Shown here: positions 1-13,029 of the stretch, in pieces
How the letters are laid out: the number at the start of each line of letters is the position of its first letter
Numbering within the stretch: the first letter of the stretch is position 1
DNA from: Serripes groenlandicus
Taxonomy: Eukaryota > Mollusca > Bivalvia > Cardiida > Cardiidae
Assembly (NCBI GenBank): GCA_031761405.1
Contig: JASEVX010000007.1
Location: forward strand, 43,912,411-43,976,410
Direction of reading: 5' to 3'
Length of the DNA stretch: 64,000 bases
Notes under the pieces: generated by a model
Database searches by the model: none
What the model saw: the letters and a program-made list of their open reading frames with translations, nothing else
Told to the model about the DNA's origin: nothing
Program-made: the position numbers and the translations under genes

Positions 1-660
1 CTGATATCCTTTTATGTGATGTCAAAATAAGAAAGGATGCAGATGTTGCTTCTAACGACATTCTTGAATTTACTCTTAAATCCCTTTACTGGACAATATA
101 CAGATACATCACCTGTATGTGAACCCAAAACGGGATATGATGCAGATGTTGCTTCTGACGACAATCTTGAATAGTAGCCACATTGGTATCAAACTGATAT
201 CCCTTTATGTGAGGTCAAAACGGGACATGAAACAGATGTAGCTGTTGACGATAATTTAAAGTTGTACCCACATTGGTATCACTCACATAACAAAATCATG
301 TGAGGCTAAAACGGGATATGATATAGATTCAGCTTCTGGCGACAATCTAGAATTGTAGCCCCTTTGGTATCACTTCGATTTTCTTTAATGTGAGGCCAAA
401 ATGGAATATAATACAGATGTAGCAACTTACGAGCATCTATCATTGTAAGCCACATTGGTATCACTCCTATATCAATTTATGTGAGGCCAAAACGGGATAT
501 AATACAGATTTAGCAATTTACGAGAATCTAGCATTGTGAGGCCAAAACGGGAAATGATACAGATGTAGCCTCTTACGATACTCACTCATTGAAGCCACAT
601 TGTTTCGTTCCAATATCCATTTATGTTAGGCCAAAACGGGAGATGGTATGTAATAATCCT
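1..660. repeat. Degenerate ~84-bp minisatellite, left edge of duplicated unit A
   Basis: Imperfect tandem units are built on the phrases 'gaggccaaaacgggatatga' and 'cagatgtagc'. The same family recurs at 13.03-13.44 kb and 18.12-19.83 kb. The units here match the 3' part of the 18-19.8 kb array almost block for block, so this is the same boundary sequence that precedes copy B of the WSC gene. The array is cut by the window edge. No coding role is supported. Confidence 0.8.
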
Positions 661-687
661 TTTCAGTTGTCATGGCTCTGGCGTTAT

Positions 688-1027
688 TAACCCGTTCCAA
701 GATATACAAAATATGTAGTTGACGATTAAGAAACCATTGAGGCGAAACATAAATTGAAATATAATTGAAACGATGTTAAAAAAGAAGAAATCGATAATTA
801 TGAGTAATTTTCACTTTTTGTAACAATTTTTTCAAAAGATGTCTGCTGGAGAAGTTCACGCGAGAAAGGATAAAGATGTTTGGACATCAGTTAACGATCA
901 CCCTGGAAAGCTTAATTTTAGAATAGACAATGATTAATTTGAAAAATGTTACCCCTTTTGTCACAATTTTCAAAAAGTCTTCGGCTGCAGATGCGTCAAC
1001 GTGTCTGCTTGTGGGAATGAGTTAGAT
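688..1027. repeat. Old, degraded TTAA-type MITE copy
   Basis: It starts with a TTAACCCGTTCC-like end, carries internal 'gtctgctgga' and 'gctgcagatgcgtc' motifs, and ends in 'gtgggaatgagtta'. This matches the layout of the TTAA-flanked MITE family found throughout the window. The equivalent copy upstream of gene B lies at about 20,600-20,910, so the insertion predates the duplication. Confidence 0.5.
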
Positions 1028-1496
1028 GAGAGTTGACAAATCTTTACTGCAGAATCAATAAAAGCCGATTCAGTAGTAAGTGGATGGATAGAACGTGCTT
1101 AATAATTAAGATGTTGTTAGTTATTCGCCACTTTAACAACGTTATGGTTGACATATGTTTATATTTCACCCGCTATCTAGGCTAGTAACGCAGAGATACC
1201 ACATTCGAAGCGTATGAAGAAAATATGACATATTCTACACATTTGGAGTGGATATACTTATTATTCAACGTGGACTGATTGTACCAATTAGTGAAAAATA
1301 TAGAGGCCGTGCATTTACACAAATCGAGATCTTTATTCCAAGGCTGATTTTAGACTGACAAATTTGCATATGATTATCGTTTTGGCTTAAATCAACCAAA
1401 GATTTTTTTTTTCGAAATTCATAGATTATTAATAAATTATTTTGTATTTTATTAGTTAAAGAAATTGTTCCGGAATTCACTTAAAACGTACAAACA

Positions 1497-4400
1497 ATGA
1501 AACTGGGCTTGATTTTTGCGATATGGCTTTGCGTATCTGTAAGGGACGTGAGTTTATTTCGTCGATTTGACTTGAATGCGGACATCGCAAATAAAGTATG
1601 TGACAACAAGTCCGCATTTAAGCCGTTTTATACAACAAGTCTGGTTAGATGTGCTTTCTTGTGTAAACTACTTCCATTGTGCGCAAGCTTCTTCTACTCG
1701 CTAGCTACATCGACATGCGTTGGATGTAATGAAACTTACACATTCACAGACGAACTGACCGGGGAGATGGAAGGAAGTCTGTACTACTCAACAGAAGTTT
1801 CGATCACTGCAGTTGTTGATGACAAAGGTTTGTTGTATTTGTTGTTTCATAAGATAACCTCATAAAGAATTAAAGATATTAGAAAATATGGAGCATGGTT
1901 ACGTGCCTTCTTTTCTTTCGAATATTGAGAAATATAAGTGAGCCGTTCCACGAGAAACCCAACATTATGGAATCTGCGTAATATATCTATCCAGATCAGC
2001 CTGCGCAATCCGAGCAGGCTTATCCGGGCCGACACATTCCGTCTCAGGGGGATATAGGTATAGAGTAATGATTCCTGAAACAGAAAATCCACAGGAGGCG
2101 AACAGTGTCTGTCCGGGTTAGCCTGCGGAATGTTGGTTTTCTCGTGGAACTGCTCAAGTGAATAACCCAGTTTCAGACGCTGAGTAAAGCAATATAATCA
2201 CGATTTATTGCATATAACCCGATTGCTTGCGATGCCGAGTATAAACTACTGACATATGCTAAGAATACGTTTTATCTTTGAAATACAGCGCTTATGACAA
2301 AACTTGTGAAATGAAAACCTACTCAATTTCAAACGTAAGTTCAGTAAAACATACAGTATAATTCTTTTTGGATGGTTTAATTGGTATAAACCAACTCTGT
2401 TTGTTTTGCCAAGCGGCACAGCCAATCATGAACAAGAACGTCGATGCTCACTTATATATATACTTTATCTGTCCTTACATAGAAAACAAAACAATTTTCC
2501 GTCATGAAGATATAATAGCCTTACTCAATAACTTACAATATTTGTTTAATCATTGCATATTATCTCAAGTGCGCGTCCGATAGTAGACTGTAATTGCGAT
2601 TGAGGCTATGTTCATACAGTTGTACCATTGAGAGCTTGAAAACTACTGGGAAAATGCGAAATTTCACGGGAAATTAAAAGCCTCGTTTAGTATCATTGAC
2701 ACGATAAAAACACTGATTAATGTCATATGTTTTAAACTTGCAGAGTTTGCAGCCATTTGGTTTGGTTGCCATAGTAGTGATTGTGGAGTTGAATCATGCC
2801 CGTATGACGGATATGAAATATCGTCCACTATGACGCTAGAAACGTGCCTTGGAGTATGCGCCAAAGAGCACAGACGTTTTGCTGTTGTGGTAACTCTTAC
2901 TTTAATTAAAAAAAAGTCAAGTTTCCAATTTAAAAAAAGGCTGTTTAAGGTTTATTATATATTATTCATTAATTATCGAACTTATGAGGTCAGGTTCGGA
3001 TCGCGCGGAATTTCAGCGTGATCTTGATCTCAATACATTAGTCTGTGCAGATGCTTTCTTTCAATATCGTTTCCCATGCATACGTTGAATTAGTTATAAA
3101 TATGTGTATGAATAAATACGACTATAAACTTTGATGAAGTTTGAAAGACGACTTGTTAACTCATAATTGGAAAAATATTCTGCACCCTTGTCACTAGCCG
3201 TCTGCTATAGGTATTGATCTAAAGACATTACGACAATTCGTTGTTAGTTGTGGACCATTTTGGAAGTTTGTCCAAAGATACTAGTTTTAGCCTTACTTGA
3301 TTTTTTGATATGCTACAGAAATAAAACTTTCCTACATATTATTTTGTATTATCTCAGAGATAGCTGTGTGAAGTTAGCTAAACATACGAGATTCGACATT
3401 AAAAAAATACTGGCACGACATTCGACATACGACATTCAAAAATTAAAATTTCAAAAAATCAAATGTCGTGCTGGCACGACATTAAACATTCAAACGTTGG
3501 AAAAAAACCGAATGTCGTGCTGGCACGACATTCGACATTCGACATTCAAAAAATAAAATTTCAAAAAATCGAATGTCGAGCTGGCACGACATTCGACATT
3601 CGACATTCAAAAATTGAAAAAAAAAACCCACGAATGTCTTGCTGGCACGACATGACATTCGACATTCAAAAGTTGAAAAAAAAAATCTCACAGGAGTGAA
3701 ACAACGGCCTTAAGGCGGATTTCTACCCAAGTCTGCTGCGTGTATTACGGGGAGCAATTGGGCCTACAAGCCCTTGTCACGGGAGTCGAACAAAAAAAAT
3801 AAAACACAATGGAGTGGAACACTTTCATTTGTTTTCTTACGGGCGTGGAACAACGGCCTTAAGGCGGATTTCTACTCGAGTCTGCTGCGTGTATTACGGC
3901 GAGTACTTGGGCCTACAAGCCCTTGTCACGGGAGTCGAACAAAAACAATGGAGTGGAACACTTTTTTTTTTCTTACGGGATTGGAAAAACGGCCTTAAGG
4001 CGGATTTCTACCTGAGTCTGTCGCATGTTTTACGGGGAGCACTCCGCTGCACGTCGGGGAAATGTAAGCCGGGGCCGCATACGCTTTAATGCAGGTCCCG
4101 CAGTCTACCCGCGATTACAGCGCAGTACTTAGCTTTGTTTTACGCTAGCACTCCGCTGCTAGAAGGGGAAATGGGCGTCGGCGCCGCATATGATATACGG
4201 CCGGTCCCGCAGTCTACCCGAGCTTACGGCGAAGTGCTGAGCCTTGATTTATGCGAGCACTCGGCTGCTAGTAGGGGAAATGTGAGCCGGGGCTTGTAGG
4301 CCCAAGTGCTCCATGTAATACACGGGGCAGTCTCGGTTAGAAATCCGCTTAAGGCCGTTGTTCCACTCCCGTAAGAAAAAAAAAAGTGTTCCACTCCATT

Positions 4401-6366
4401 GTGATTGTTTTTTATTCCACTCCCGTGAAAAGGGCTTGTAATACACGCGACAGACTCGGGTAGAAATCCGCCTTAAGGCCGTTGTTCCACTCCCGTGAGA
4501 TTTTTTTTTAATCTTTGAATGTTGAATGTCGAATGTCGTACTAACACGACTTCGATTTTTTGAAGTTTTATTTTTTGAATGTCGAATGTTGAATGTCGTG
4601 TCAGCACGACATTTGTTTGTTTTTCCAACTTTTGAATGTCGAATGTCGAATGTCGTGCCAGCACGACATTCGTTTTTTGGAAGTTTTCATTTTTGAATGT
4701 CGAATGTTGAATGGCGTGCCAGCACGACATTAGTTTTTTTTTCAAACTTTTGAATGTCGAATGTCGAATGTCGTGCCAGCACGACATTCGTTTTTTGGAA
4801 GTTTTAAATTTTGAATGTCGAATGTCGTGCCAGCACAACATTCGTACTTTTTTAATGTCGAATGTCGTATGTTTAGCTAACTTCACACAGCTCTCAGAGA
4901 TAGTATTGTAAGTTCCAATGAGTAATGACATTATCTTCATACATTTAAAACAATATATAGTGTTAGTAATTATTTGGAGAATCGGTTCCATTTTCTCTGT
5001 ATTTCTTTACAATAGTAGATTACAATTCAATCTAGAAATATCCTAAAGATCAATCAAAATTGGCATATCATTTCATGTTCTAAAAGAAAATCTACTGCTT
5101 TGAATATCACGAAACAAACACATAAAAATGTTATAGTTGTTGCGTCAGGTTAAAGAACTGTCAATGTAAATTCTGGTCCAAATGACCTTTGATGCAAACC
5201 TAACGATTCAGTAGATTCCACAATTAAGTGTATTCCAGTATGCCTGCTTGAGGACTAGTTAACACAGGCGCATAACAATGTATATGTAGCAGACGACCAA
5301 TAAAAATGGTTAAACTCTGTTAAATAAATTTAATATTTTAAAGGATATTGTATCCATATTTTACTATTTTTTTTTTAATTTCGCTTAAAAATGGTTTTAA
5401 GTTGGAACGGGTTAAATGTTAAAGAAGTGGACATCCGCAGTAATTGATGAATGTTTAAGGAACCGAACTCATAGATGTAAAATAATTATACGATTTAATA
5501 GTTTTACTGATATGGTGTTTCAAGTGTCGTCTGCTTTGAAATCTCCCTAAAATAGAACATCTGGGAAATTTGAATTTCTATTTTTAAAGCACAGATGAAT
5601 TGTGTAATGAAAGAAATTGGCGTTTTGAGTATTAAATGTAAATGTATATCCTTTTTCGACAATGTTGTAGTCTGCTGGTAAGGCGTATAATAATTACATA
5701 GGACATTTCTTATTTTGCGACAATGTTTCCAAAAGTCGTCAGCTGCAAATTAGTCATCATGTTAATATGTTGCATATTTTTTGTAGGCCGGAAAGGGTTA
5801 GATCTTTTAGAACAGGACATCCAGAGTGGTTTTAATAAATGCTCTTATTGATGTGAAATAAAAACAACAACATCGTGCCACTGATGTAGTGTTGGACCAA
5901 TATAACATCTTTGATAATGGGAGTGTCATTTTAAAACGGAGATGAACAAATTATGGAAAATGGCAGAAATGGTCGTTTTGAGTATTAATCTCCTAGTTCC
6001 ACAATTTGTTGTCGTCTGCTCGTAATGTATAAACGGTCATCTGTATTAGGCAAATGCTTGATCTTAGATTGAATCTGGATAACAAAGATTACTTCTAGAA
6101 TAACAGGTTTCGTTCATTTTAATTACATGTACGTCCAAGTAGAGCACCCTATAATATATACCTGTCCAAATAACTTAAACTAAGGGTATTTTGTAATATT
6201 TATATTATATTTATTTTTTATTTCTGGATTTCAGTCAAGATATTGCTTCTGCAATTATGAGCCAGGAATAAAGATGTCAAACTGCACTGTGAAATGCCCG
6301 GGAGATTCCAGTCAAATATGCGGTGACAGCGGAAAAGTTAGCATGTTTAATATAACTTCATTATAA
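1497..6366 (+). CDS. Secreted PAN-like/WSC-domain protein, copy A (3 exons)
   Basis: Exons are 1497-1827, 2744-2889 and 6235-6366. The junctions are in phase (phase 1 with donor AAAG|GTTTGT and acceptor TTGCAG, then phase 0 with donor GTG|GTAACT and acceptor TTTCAG) and the model gives 202 residues. Residues 1-20 (MKLGLIFAIWLCVSV...) form a signal peptide. Residues about 33-100 are a Cys-rich PAN/apple-like module (VRCAFLCK, PLCASFF, TCVGCN). Exon 2 plus exon 3 rebuild a complete WSC domain: FGCHSSDCG, TMTLETCLGVCAK, RRFAVV|SRYCFCNYEPG, VKCPGDSSQICGDSGK. It ends with MFNITSL-stop. WSC domains are extracellular carbohydrate-binding modules; the product is probably a secreted lectin-like protein, but the ligand is unknown. 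There is no transmembrane segment or GPI signal. A fourth exon is possible if the weak donor after GGAAAA is used. Intron 2 holds a 1.5-kb fold-back element. A tandem paralogue starts at 21,378. Confidence 0.82.
1940..2155. mobile_element. 216-bp MITE (GAGCCGTT... ends) in intron 1 of copy A
   Basis: The inverted ends are GAGCCGTTCCACGAG at left and CTCGTGGAACTGCTC at right. It is flanked by AAGT direct repeats (1936-1939 and 2156-2159). Copy B (about 21,820-21,850) lacks the element but keeps both flanks, so this is an insertion with a visible empty site. A full relative with ATAT duplications lies at 45,545-45,796. It is non-coding and non-autonomous. Confidence 0.8.
3362..4892. mobile_element. 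1,531-bp fold-back (Mutator-like?) DNA transposon in intron 2 of copy A
   Basis: A 9-bp target duplication, CTCAGAGAT, brackets the element (3353-3361 and 4893-4901). The terminal inverted repeat begins AGCTGTGTGAAGTTAGCTAA and continues to about 46 bp with few mismatches. Inside the ends, each arm carries about five ~55-bp subterminal units rich in 'cgacattcgacattc' and 'gtgctggcacgac', in opposite orientation on the two sides. Next come ~120-bp units containing 'cggccttaaggcggatttc' (three direct on the left, two inverted on the right) around a GC-rich centre with further repeats. There is no transposase ORF. Nine-base duplications with long structured inverted repeats are typical of Mutator-like elements, but that assignment is inference. 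Confidence 0.85.
4902..6234. other. Remainder of intron 2 of copy A; ~730 bp absent from copy B
   Basis: About 4,902-5,630 has no counterpart in copy B, where the equivalent sequence runs directly from about 23,100 into the block matching 5,640. A degraded TTAA-type MITE with 'gtagtctgctggtaaggc' and 'gtcgtcagctgcaaatt' motifs occupies about 5,400-6,060. No coding sequence is supported. Confidence 0.5.
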
Positions 6367-6744
6367 TTAATGATTTGTAAAAGTTAAAAAGTTAACATAC
6401 CAAAATGCAATTTTGTTCAAAATTGCAAAAGAAACCAATTATGAGCGCAACACAACAATGGATCTAGAATGAAATTAATTATTTGAGCTATATCAAGATC
6501 GCTCCATTTCAGTGCTTTCATGATTATTTGTAAAACATTTTGCAGTTCAATTACAGATGTTAAAGTGCCTGCAAACATTGAATGAAAGATTGAATGTGAA
6601 ACTTCTTATATCTTTATAAACGGTACATTTGATGTCTTTGGGTTTTGTGCGTTTTTTAACATTATTTCAGTTATATCACTGCGACAGAAGACTTACTAAC
6701 TAGTACCAAAGCTAGAAAATATGCATTGCCAATGTTCACTCCAC

Positions 6745-6835
6745 CTTGATCGCTTCGAGCGGGAATCGAACTCGGGACGCCCGGTTCCAAATCTCCATAC
6801 ACTGTCGACGCAGCGGACTCATCTTAACGGAACGA
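6745..6835 (-). repeat. tRNA-like relic (SINE head)
   Basis: Read on the minus strand it contains a B-box-like GAGTTCGATTCCCG preceded by a degenerate tRNA-like body. The cloverleaf cannot be completed. The same relic is at about 25,315-25,410 in copy B, so it predates the duplication. It is probably a SINE head rather than a tRNA gene. Confidence 0.4.
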
Positions 6836-7622
6836 GGATATAATAGTGTTCCTCACTTCAATACAATTCTTACCTGTTGGACAGAATCGTTGTTCATCAG
6901 GTATATTATTGATAGCTTCCAGTGTTAGACTAAATCTGAAGAAGTGTACAATAAGAATTTAGGTATTACTTAGACAGAAAACAATATTTTAAGATATTAA
7001 ACCCGATCTTATTAAAGTTCAATATCTCCTTTAATTACATGCATGGCACATAGTTTAGGTGACTAATACAATTTCAACATTGAACTACACATTCAAAACA
7101 TGTTTTTTTAAATTATGGTATTTTCACGTGGATATTCCTGTTCGATATAACGATTTAGATGTCCGTTTGGATCTCACTGTATGTTCAGTTAAGCGACCAC
7201 ACACGAAATGCACCTTGGAGAGTGTTGAAATAATTTGAAGACATAATTTTTATATATGGATATAAACATCAACGAAAATCCGAAGCCACTAATGTATAAC
7301 GTATGTCAATATGTGGAGCGAAGCTACAAATAACAACGCAATATATCTTCTCGTCACATATTACGTCGTGTTAACAAATGATTACATTGACAACTGGTCT
7401 CTAAATGCATTGAAGGTTGGATGGGAGCGCTTTTTGTGACTGTATGGAAGCAGTTCTGTCAAAAGCGGCCCTTGACATGGATATTAGGGCAATATAATTA
7501 ATGCATTATCAACAGATAAAATTTCATATGTATACAGTATACAATAAAGTCGGGAAATATTGAGTATGAAACTTTCAATGAAGATAAGAAATAAAAGCGA
7601 AGCTTCCTGGAAATTCTCTATA

Positions 7623-8960
7623 TAGGTCAAATTACTATAGTCCCTAACAAAACCTTTATTTGCGTGTATACCATCACCAGAATGTATTGCATATATATAG
7701 TTTAAATGCATTGTGAATGTATATAGGATGCACTGGAAATGATTGATTTGATCAGTTTTAGTATTTTGACCTTGTTTGAAAGTGAAAGTAGAGAATGCTA
7801 AACACCGGTTTTCGCCGGGCCCGATTTGGTTCAAAATGACGGTTACCATTTTCGCCTGGTGAGTTCTTTCTTGCATAATGCATGACCCCACATTTTCTTT
7901 GGATTGTTTTATAGCTAGGTGGTAACTCTTTTCAATGACATATAGTGTTCTACATGAGAAACGCTTAGAAAGTGTGACAATTGAGGACTGAAACTGGTCG
8001 ATTTACATGGAATCAAAGAAAGATTTTTGTTGGTGTATTGTAACCTAAAGAGCTTTTGAGTGGAATATATCAAAAGTCAATTTTGTGTCAGCTGCACATA
8101 TTGAAGCATTCTAAGATACTTAACGGGGTGGGATTCAGTCAAATTGCTTGAACAATTATGAAACTGGGTGCCTGGAGTGTAATTTAGGATCATGGAGGAA
8201 TCCAGCCATTAGGTCATAGCCTTTTTGACATTTTTCAAGCTATTTAAATTTTTCTTTGATTGGTTAATTGCCTAAAACAGGCAAAAACATGAAGTTAAGT
8301 ACTTTCTTTAAACATGGGGCACAGTAAAACTTAAAAATGTTATGTGTTTATGCTTTTTTGTCTTGGAGACCTGTATGATGCGCGAGCGCAGAAAACTTGC
8401 CGGACTCGAGTCGCGAAACCTAGGTTTGGGTTGCATAGGAAATTTGAAATATCTTTGAAAATAATTGTCTAATTGTCCTAATATTTGCATTTTTGCTTTC
8501 ATTCTATATCATTCTATGTAAATTTACACAAAAAAACAGATCTCTGAGTGCCTAAAGGAGCTTCAGAGTCCACGAAAATGACAGGTCAATTTTGTGTCGT
8601 CTGCAAAAATGTTTGGATACAGTCAAACTGGTTGAAAATGATGATACTGGTTGCTTAAAATGTCTGAAAATAGTGCACAAATCTAAAGTGTTATCATCTC
8701 TATGAACATTTGACACAGTTAAACCAAATATGTGATGCTTTTTCTTATTTTTCCTTTGCGAAGACCTATGTATTGCGCGAAATCATAAAACTTGGCCGAT
8801 TTAGCCGAAAAACCTAAATTTGGGTGGTATAGAAAAAAATGATTTTCTTTGATAATAACTACTTAATTGACCTAAAATTTGCTTTTGTGATTTTATTTCA
8901 TATCATTCTTTGTAAATAATTATAAAAAACATATACTTAAGAACAGAGTTTTTGTCTATA
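7623..8960. mobile_element. 1.34-kb copy-A-specific insert containing a ~0.5-kb internal duplication
   Basis: Copy B reads directly from 'cttcctggaaatgctcttta' into 'taaacttccaggttctg'. In copy A the two sides are separated by this block, and the direct repeat TCTATA occurs at both junctions (7617-7622 and 8955-8960). Inside, 8,040-8,520 and 8,547-8,930 are diverged tandem copies sharing 'gtcaattttgtgtc' and 'cattctatgtaaat'-like phrases. No inverted ends or ORF were seen. It could instead be a deletion in B. Confidence 0.5.
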
Positions 8961-10406
8961 AACTGCAGGGTCTGTTTGTTAATGTAAAAGCTGATTCGTA
9001 ACATAAATACATTTTAAATTTTGTTTATGGTATAATTTTCCAGTAAGTGTATATCAAAAGTCATTAATATATAACTCTAATATATTTTTGTTCTAAGATT
9101 ATCTCTGTTGTATCTCTATTGTAAATGGACAGTATAGCATTGATTATGATATCTATGATAATACATTTGAAGGAGGCAAAATAAAACATTAATTGGCTCT
9201 ATTTCCTATCCGGGATGAAATCCCCCACGCTTCAGTACAACAATTAAGTATTATGCACTAATTTCGGGGAAAGATGGTCAAGTACTCTTCCAAATATTTT
9301 TAAACAAAATAGACATTTTCCAGCTTATGACACCGTACTATCCTATCTTCAAAGCTTCGGAAACGGTGATTTACCCGTTTCTATTTACAGACGTATCTGC
9401 AGCAGACGACTCATGAAAACCTCGCAACCAAAGGATAACTCCCCTAATCTAGGAACAGTTTTAACGAATATACATACTTTACATTTACATATATGTTCAT
9501 CCCAATGTTATATTTGTTCAATTAACATTGCGCCTATACGAGGGATGATCCAGAAGTTATAGGAATTTTGTTATAATTTCGACACAATCATTTAAAAAAT
9601 AACCTTTTGTTAAGATTTAATATTTATCTTACCTACATGACAAATATCTAGAAATGTGGTTGACAAATAAAAATTTTGGGAGATTATCTATATTGTAATT
9701 ACCGCAGGGGCGGGCCAATGCAGTGACATCATTCCGACGTTGTAATTTGAGGGTCGAAAAACTTAAAGATACATATTCACTGTAACACATTGACATTGCA
9801 AGTGGCCGCATGACTCCCGGGTAACTCCATTGAATGATCATTGTTTAAGATTGTATAAGTTTTGTCTATGCTTTAATACAATTTCGTATTGGTTTTATGT
9901 GATCTTTGTATTTTGTTTTATTTTGTTTTATTTTGTAAATGTTTATGTAAACTTTGTTATGCTACTAAATAAAGTGATCTTAAATCATGAATCTTGGATC
10001 TGTTCAATATTCATACGTCCCTGTATAGAGGTTTTTCTTCTGACAGTATTATATGGGGACAAAGTGTCTTGTGACGCCTGCCTTGGCAGGTTGACACATA
10101 GGGATCACTTCTCCGTAGCGTGTCTATCTGTTTGTCTATGTGCTTGTCTTTCCGTCACGCATGATTTAATTTAATGACGTATTGGACGACACGAATACTC
10201 TCGTTTCTATTGTAGCATGCTTTAGCTCTTTGTTTTTCGTTAAAACGAAGAGTCTCAGTGGACTTTGATAACACTTAGAAAATGTCGATTACTAAAAGGG
10301 TCACCTAAGTGACCAACGTCATCCGAAAATCGACCTTAGCGTTAATGCTGTTTACAATTAAATTACGTGATTGTTTTGTATTAGATCGTGATTGTTCTCC
10401 GACTTA

Positions 10407-10640
10407 TTAACCCTTTCCAACATACAGACGCCTCTGCAACAGACGACTTTTGAAATTATTGTGACATTAGGAAAAATTACTCTTTATGAGCATTTCTCTC
10501 TTGCCACAATGTTTTCAACGTTTTACAAAAAATGTCTTCCATTTATATATATATATATATATATGTAAAAATTCCATTGTTTTAACTAAATGTTTTCATC
10601 TTTAGTCGTCTGCTGCAGATTTGTTGTATTTGGGAAAGTA
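10407..10640. mobile_element. TTAA-type MITE, partial
   Basis: The left end is TTAACCCTTTCCAACATACA followed by 'caacagacgacttttgaaa', and the right half has 'gtcgtctgctgcagatttg'. The final TTAA is lost. A short AT microsatellite, 10,541-10,562, lies inside. The counterpart in copy B is at about 31,370-31,480. Confidence 0.6.
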
Positions 10641-12109
10641 TATGTGTACGACTATATTAGTACGCGAACAAGGAAGCTTATGATCAGACTGCTCTGAAGC
10701 GCAAGCTGATCAAGATCTTTACTTGTTGCAAAAATTGGTAGGTAATTTGTCATGTGACGTTTTCTTTAATTGTGTTCCATGGATAGTGGTCATAGTTCAA
10801 TGTAAACAGTACAGGTACAGAAAAACCGTTGTACTTTCTGTGTGAATATTGGGAGGTCACTTTACGACAGTGATCAGTATCATAAGTTTCACTTTGAATG
10901 ATTTAACCCTATCATTCTTCTTGTTTGTATCTGCGGAATTATTTCCCAATAATACCTCCGTAGCTCATAAATGAGCAACTTTACCTTTTCTGACGACGTT
11001 TTTCAATTTGGCAACAAAACTATACGTCCACATTACCAGACGTTTTCCTATTCTGAATTCAAAGGAGTCAACTAAATTGCCCGGTATCTTGATATTGCCC
11101 GTCTTTAATTTTTGACATTATTTTTAATATATTTCAGAAATATAAAAAAACACAAAGTAAAACTTAAAGCAGAATTCATACATCAGAAAGCTAAAATAAT
11201 TTACGTATTTTTTTTTCTAAAATCGCCGAGTAAACAAAAAGTGTCCCTGAACCCTCTACAGATAATACTATATAAACTAAACAAAATATAAAATCAAATA
11301 GGCAAAATAGACTTATGGAAATATTGGCAGAAAAGAAGACAATATTCGTTATTGATAAACGAATTTTCCTATTATTTTAATACTTTAAATTTGTATACGA
11401 GAATAAACTCTATTATAGTTTCAACTGGTGTTAACACATAAATAGAAAACACTCAATAGATTCACGCAACATTAAGCTAAAACGTTTATTAAATATTCCC
11501 GGACAATTACTTAGTGCCCATTATGAATGTTTGACGCGTAGGGGAGCAATAAATGGTCTCCTTCCTGTCTATTCTGGGCCATCCTTTGAACAATTCACCA
11601 AGTCTGTTTGACGTTCTTTAGCCTTTGGAAATTTGATAATGTTGTTGCATTGCTGTTCATGTAATTGTATAAACGAATAGATAGGATGTATAAATAGATG
11701 TATTGAACATGTTATTCATTTAATGTGACAATTAAATGCCTTTCTGATTTGGAACAATTGGAAGTGGGCTGTTACGGTTCATATTGCTTGTACACACACT
11801 ATTAGCAGCTGAAGTCCAAGTCAGTTGGTGCCTTTGCGTTATATCTAAGTCTAATGGCTAACCTTTGTGTTTGTCAGTTTTCAAATTTACATACAGTCAT
11901 GAGATTCCAGTTGTTAACAGTGATCCTATAACCAATACACTCTCCAGTTACAAAACTATTTGCATCTTTGTTTTATGCGTTATACGACTTTTCGTTAATT
12001 TATGGATGCTGTCTAGTATCAAAATTCATGTAAAACAATATCTCTCAGTTCTAGGCGCGTGCCAAATCCGATCTTGTTATTTATTCGCACTTTATTAAAT
12101 AAGTGCCAT

Positions 12110-12365
12110 TTAACCCGACAGCCTTGTTGGTTCTGCCTCCGGTGCGTCATGTCGCACGTACGATCCCCGGCATAGTCATACCAAAGAATTTGTCAATAGT
12201 AGTAAGTGCCTTTTCTCCTTGGCACTTAGGAATGTTAGGTATTATGATTAACTCGCTGGTATCTACATAAATGGACGATAAGTACTGGTTACGTAACTAG
12301 GTAACGCCGTGATATTACTTAAAAGTGTTGAAAGCGGAGTAAAACATCAGACTATTAAAGCCATT
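12110..12365 (+). mobile_element. tRNA-headed SINE (family 1)
   Basis: The tRNA-like head carries a degenerate B box ('gtacgatccccggc'). A conserved body follows ('ccttggcacttaggaatgt', 'actcgctggtatctacataa', 'aacgccgtgatattact', 'gaaagcggagtaaaac'). Related copies are at 17,245-17,510 and 44,120-44,345, all on the plus strand. It is non-coding. Confidence 0.65.
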
Positions 12366-13029
12366 GAACCCTTTACATTAAATATTACAATAATTGGATA
12401 GAAATGGTTATTTATTTTAAACATGGCAAAGAATCGTGATAACACATTGCTCATATAAGAAAACCATTCACACCTACATCTGCGAACACGTTAGACTCAG
12501 GCGAGTAATTGCATACGGCATTTTTATTAACAAGTTCATCAGTTGTTAAAACATACAAACTCGGTGGTGAAGTACGTGACTTATCTACCCTAAAAGTCAC
12601 GTGTTTCCATAACATGACACAGATAACTCAATAAGAGATTCACGCTTTCTCGAACAAGAACTCCACATAACAGTATACTACCTTAGGTTTAGATCGCTGA
12701 ATGCCTTTACATATGTATGCATATTGTAATGTACATTTGATTAAGAGGGTTGCAACTTAAAATTAACACAAAAAGTGTATTGTATATTGTGTATTTTGGG
12801 CCGGAGGCCTTTATTACGTTGAGTAAAATAAAATCTTGAATTCCCAGGCAACTGTATACCTTTGAACATAGACTGTTTTTAGCCCATTACTTGAAGACGA
12901 ATGACATTGGTCTAATGATTTTGTTCAATAATTTGAAAACTTAAATCGATTTTGAATGCACAATTTCACCAGATCCTTCACTGTTCGCCCACATGTTATA
13001 GAGTTACAGCTGCTGGTACTGACAGCAAT

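Noticed and set aside
6346..6352. Alternative splice donor after GGAAAA in the last WSC exon
   Set aside because: GTTAGC is a weak donor, no matching acceptor exon was seen downstream, and both copies preserve the same in-frame stop.
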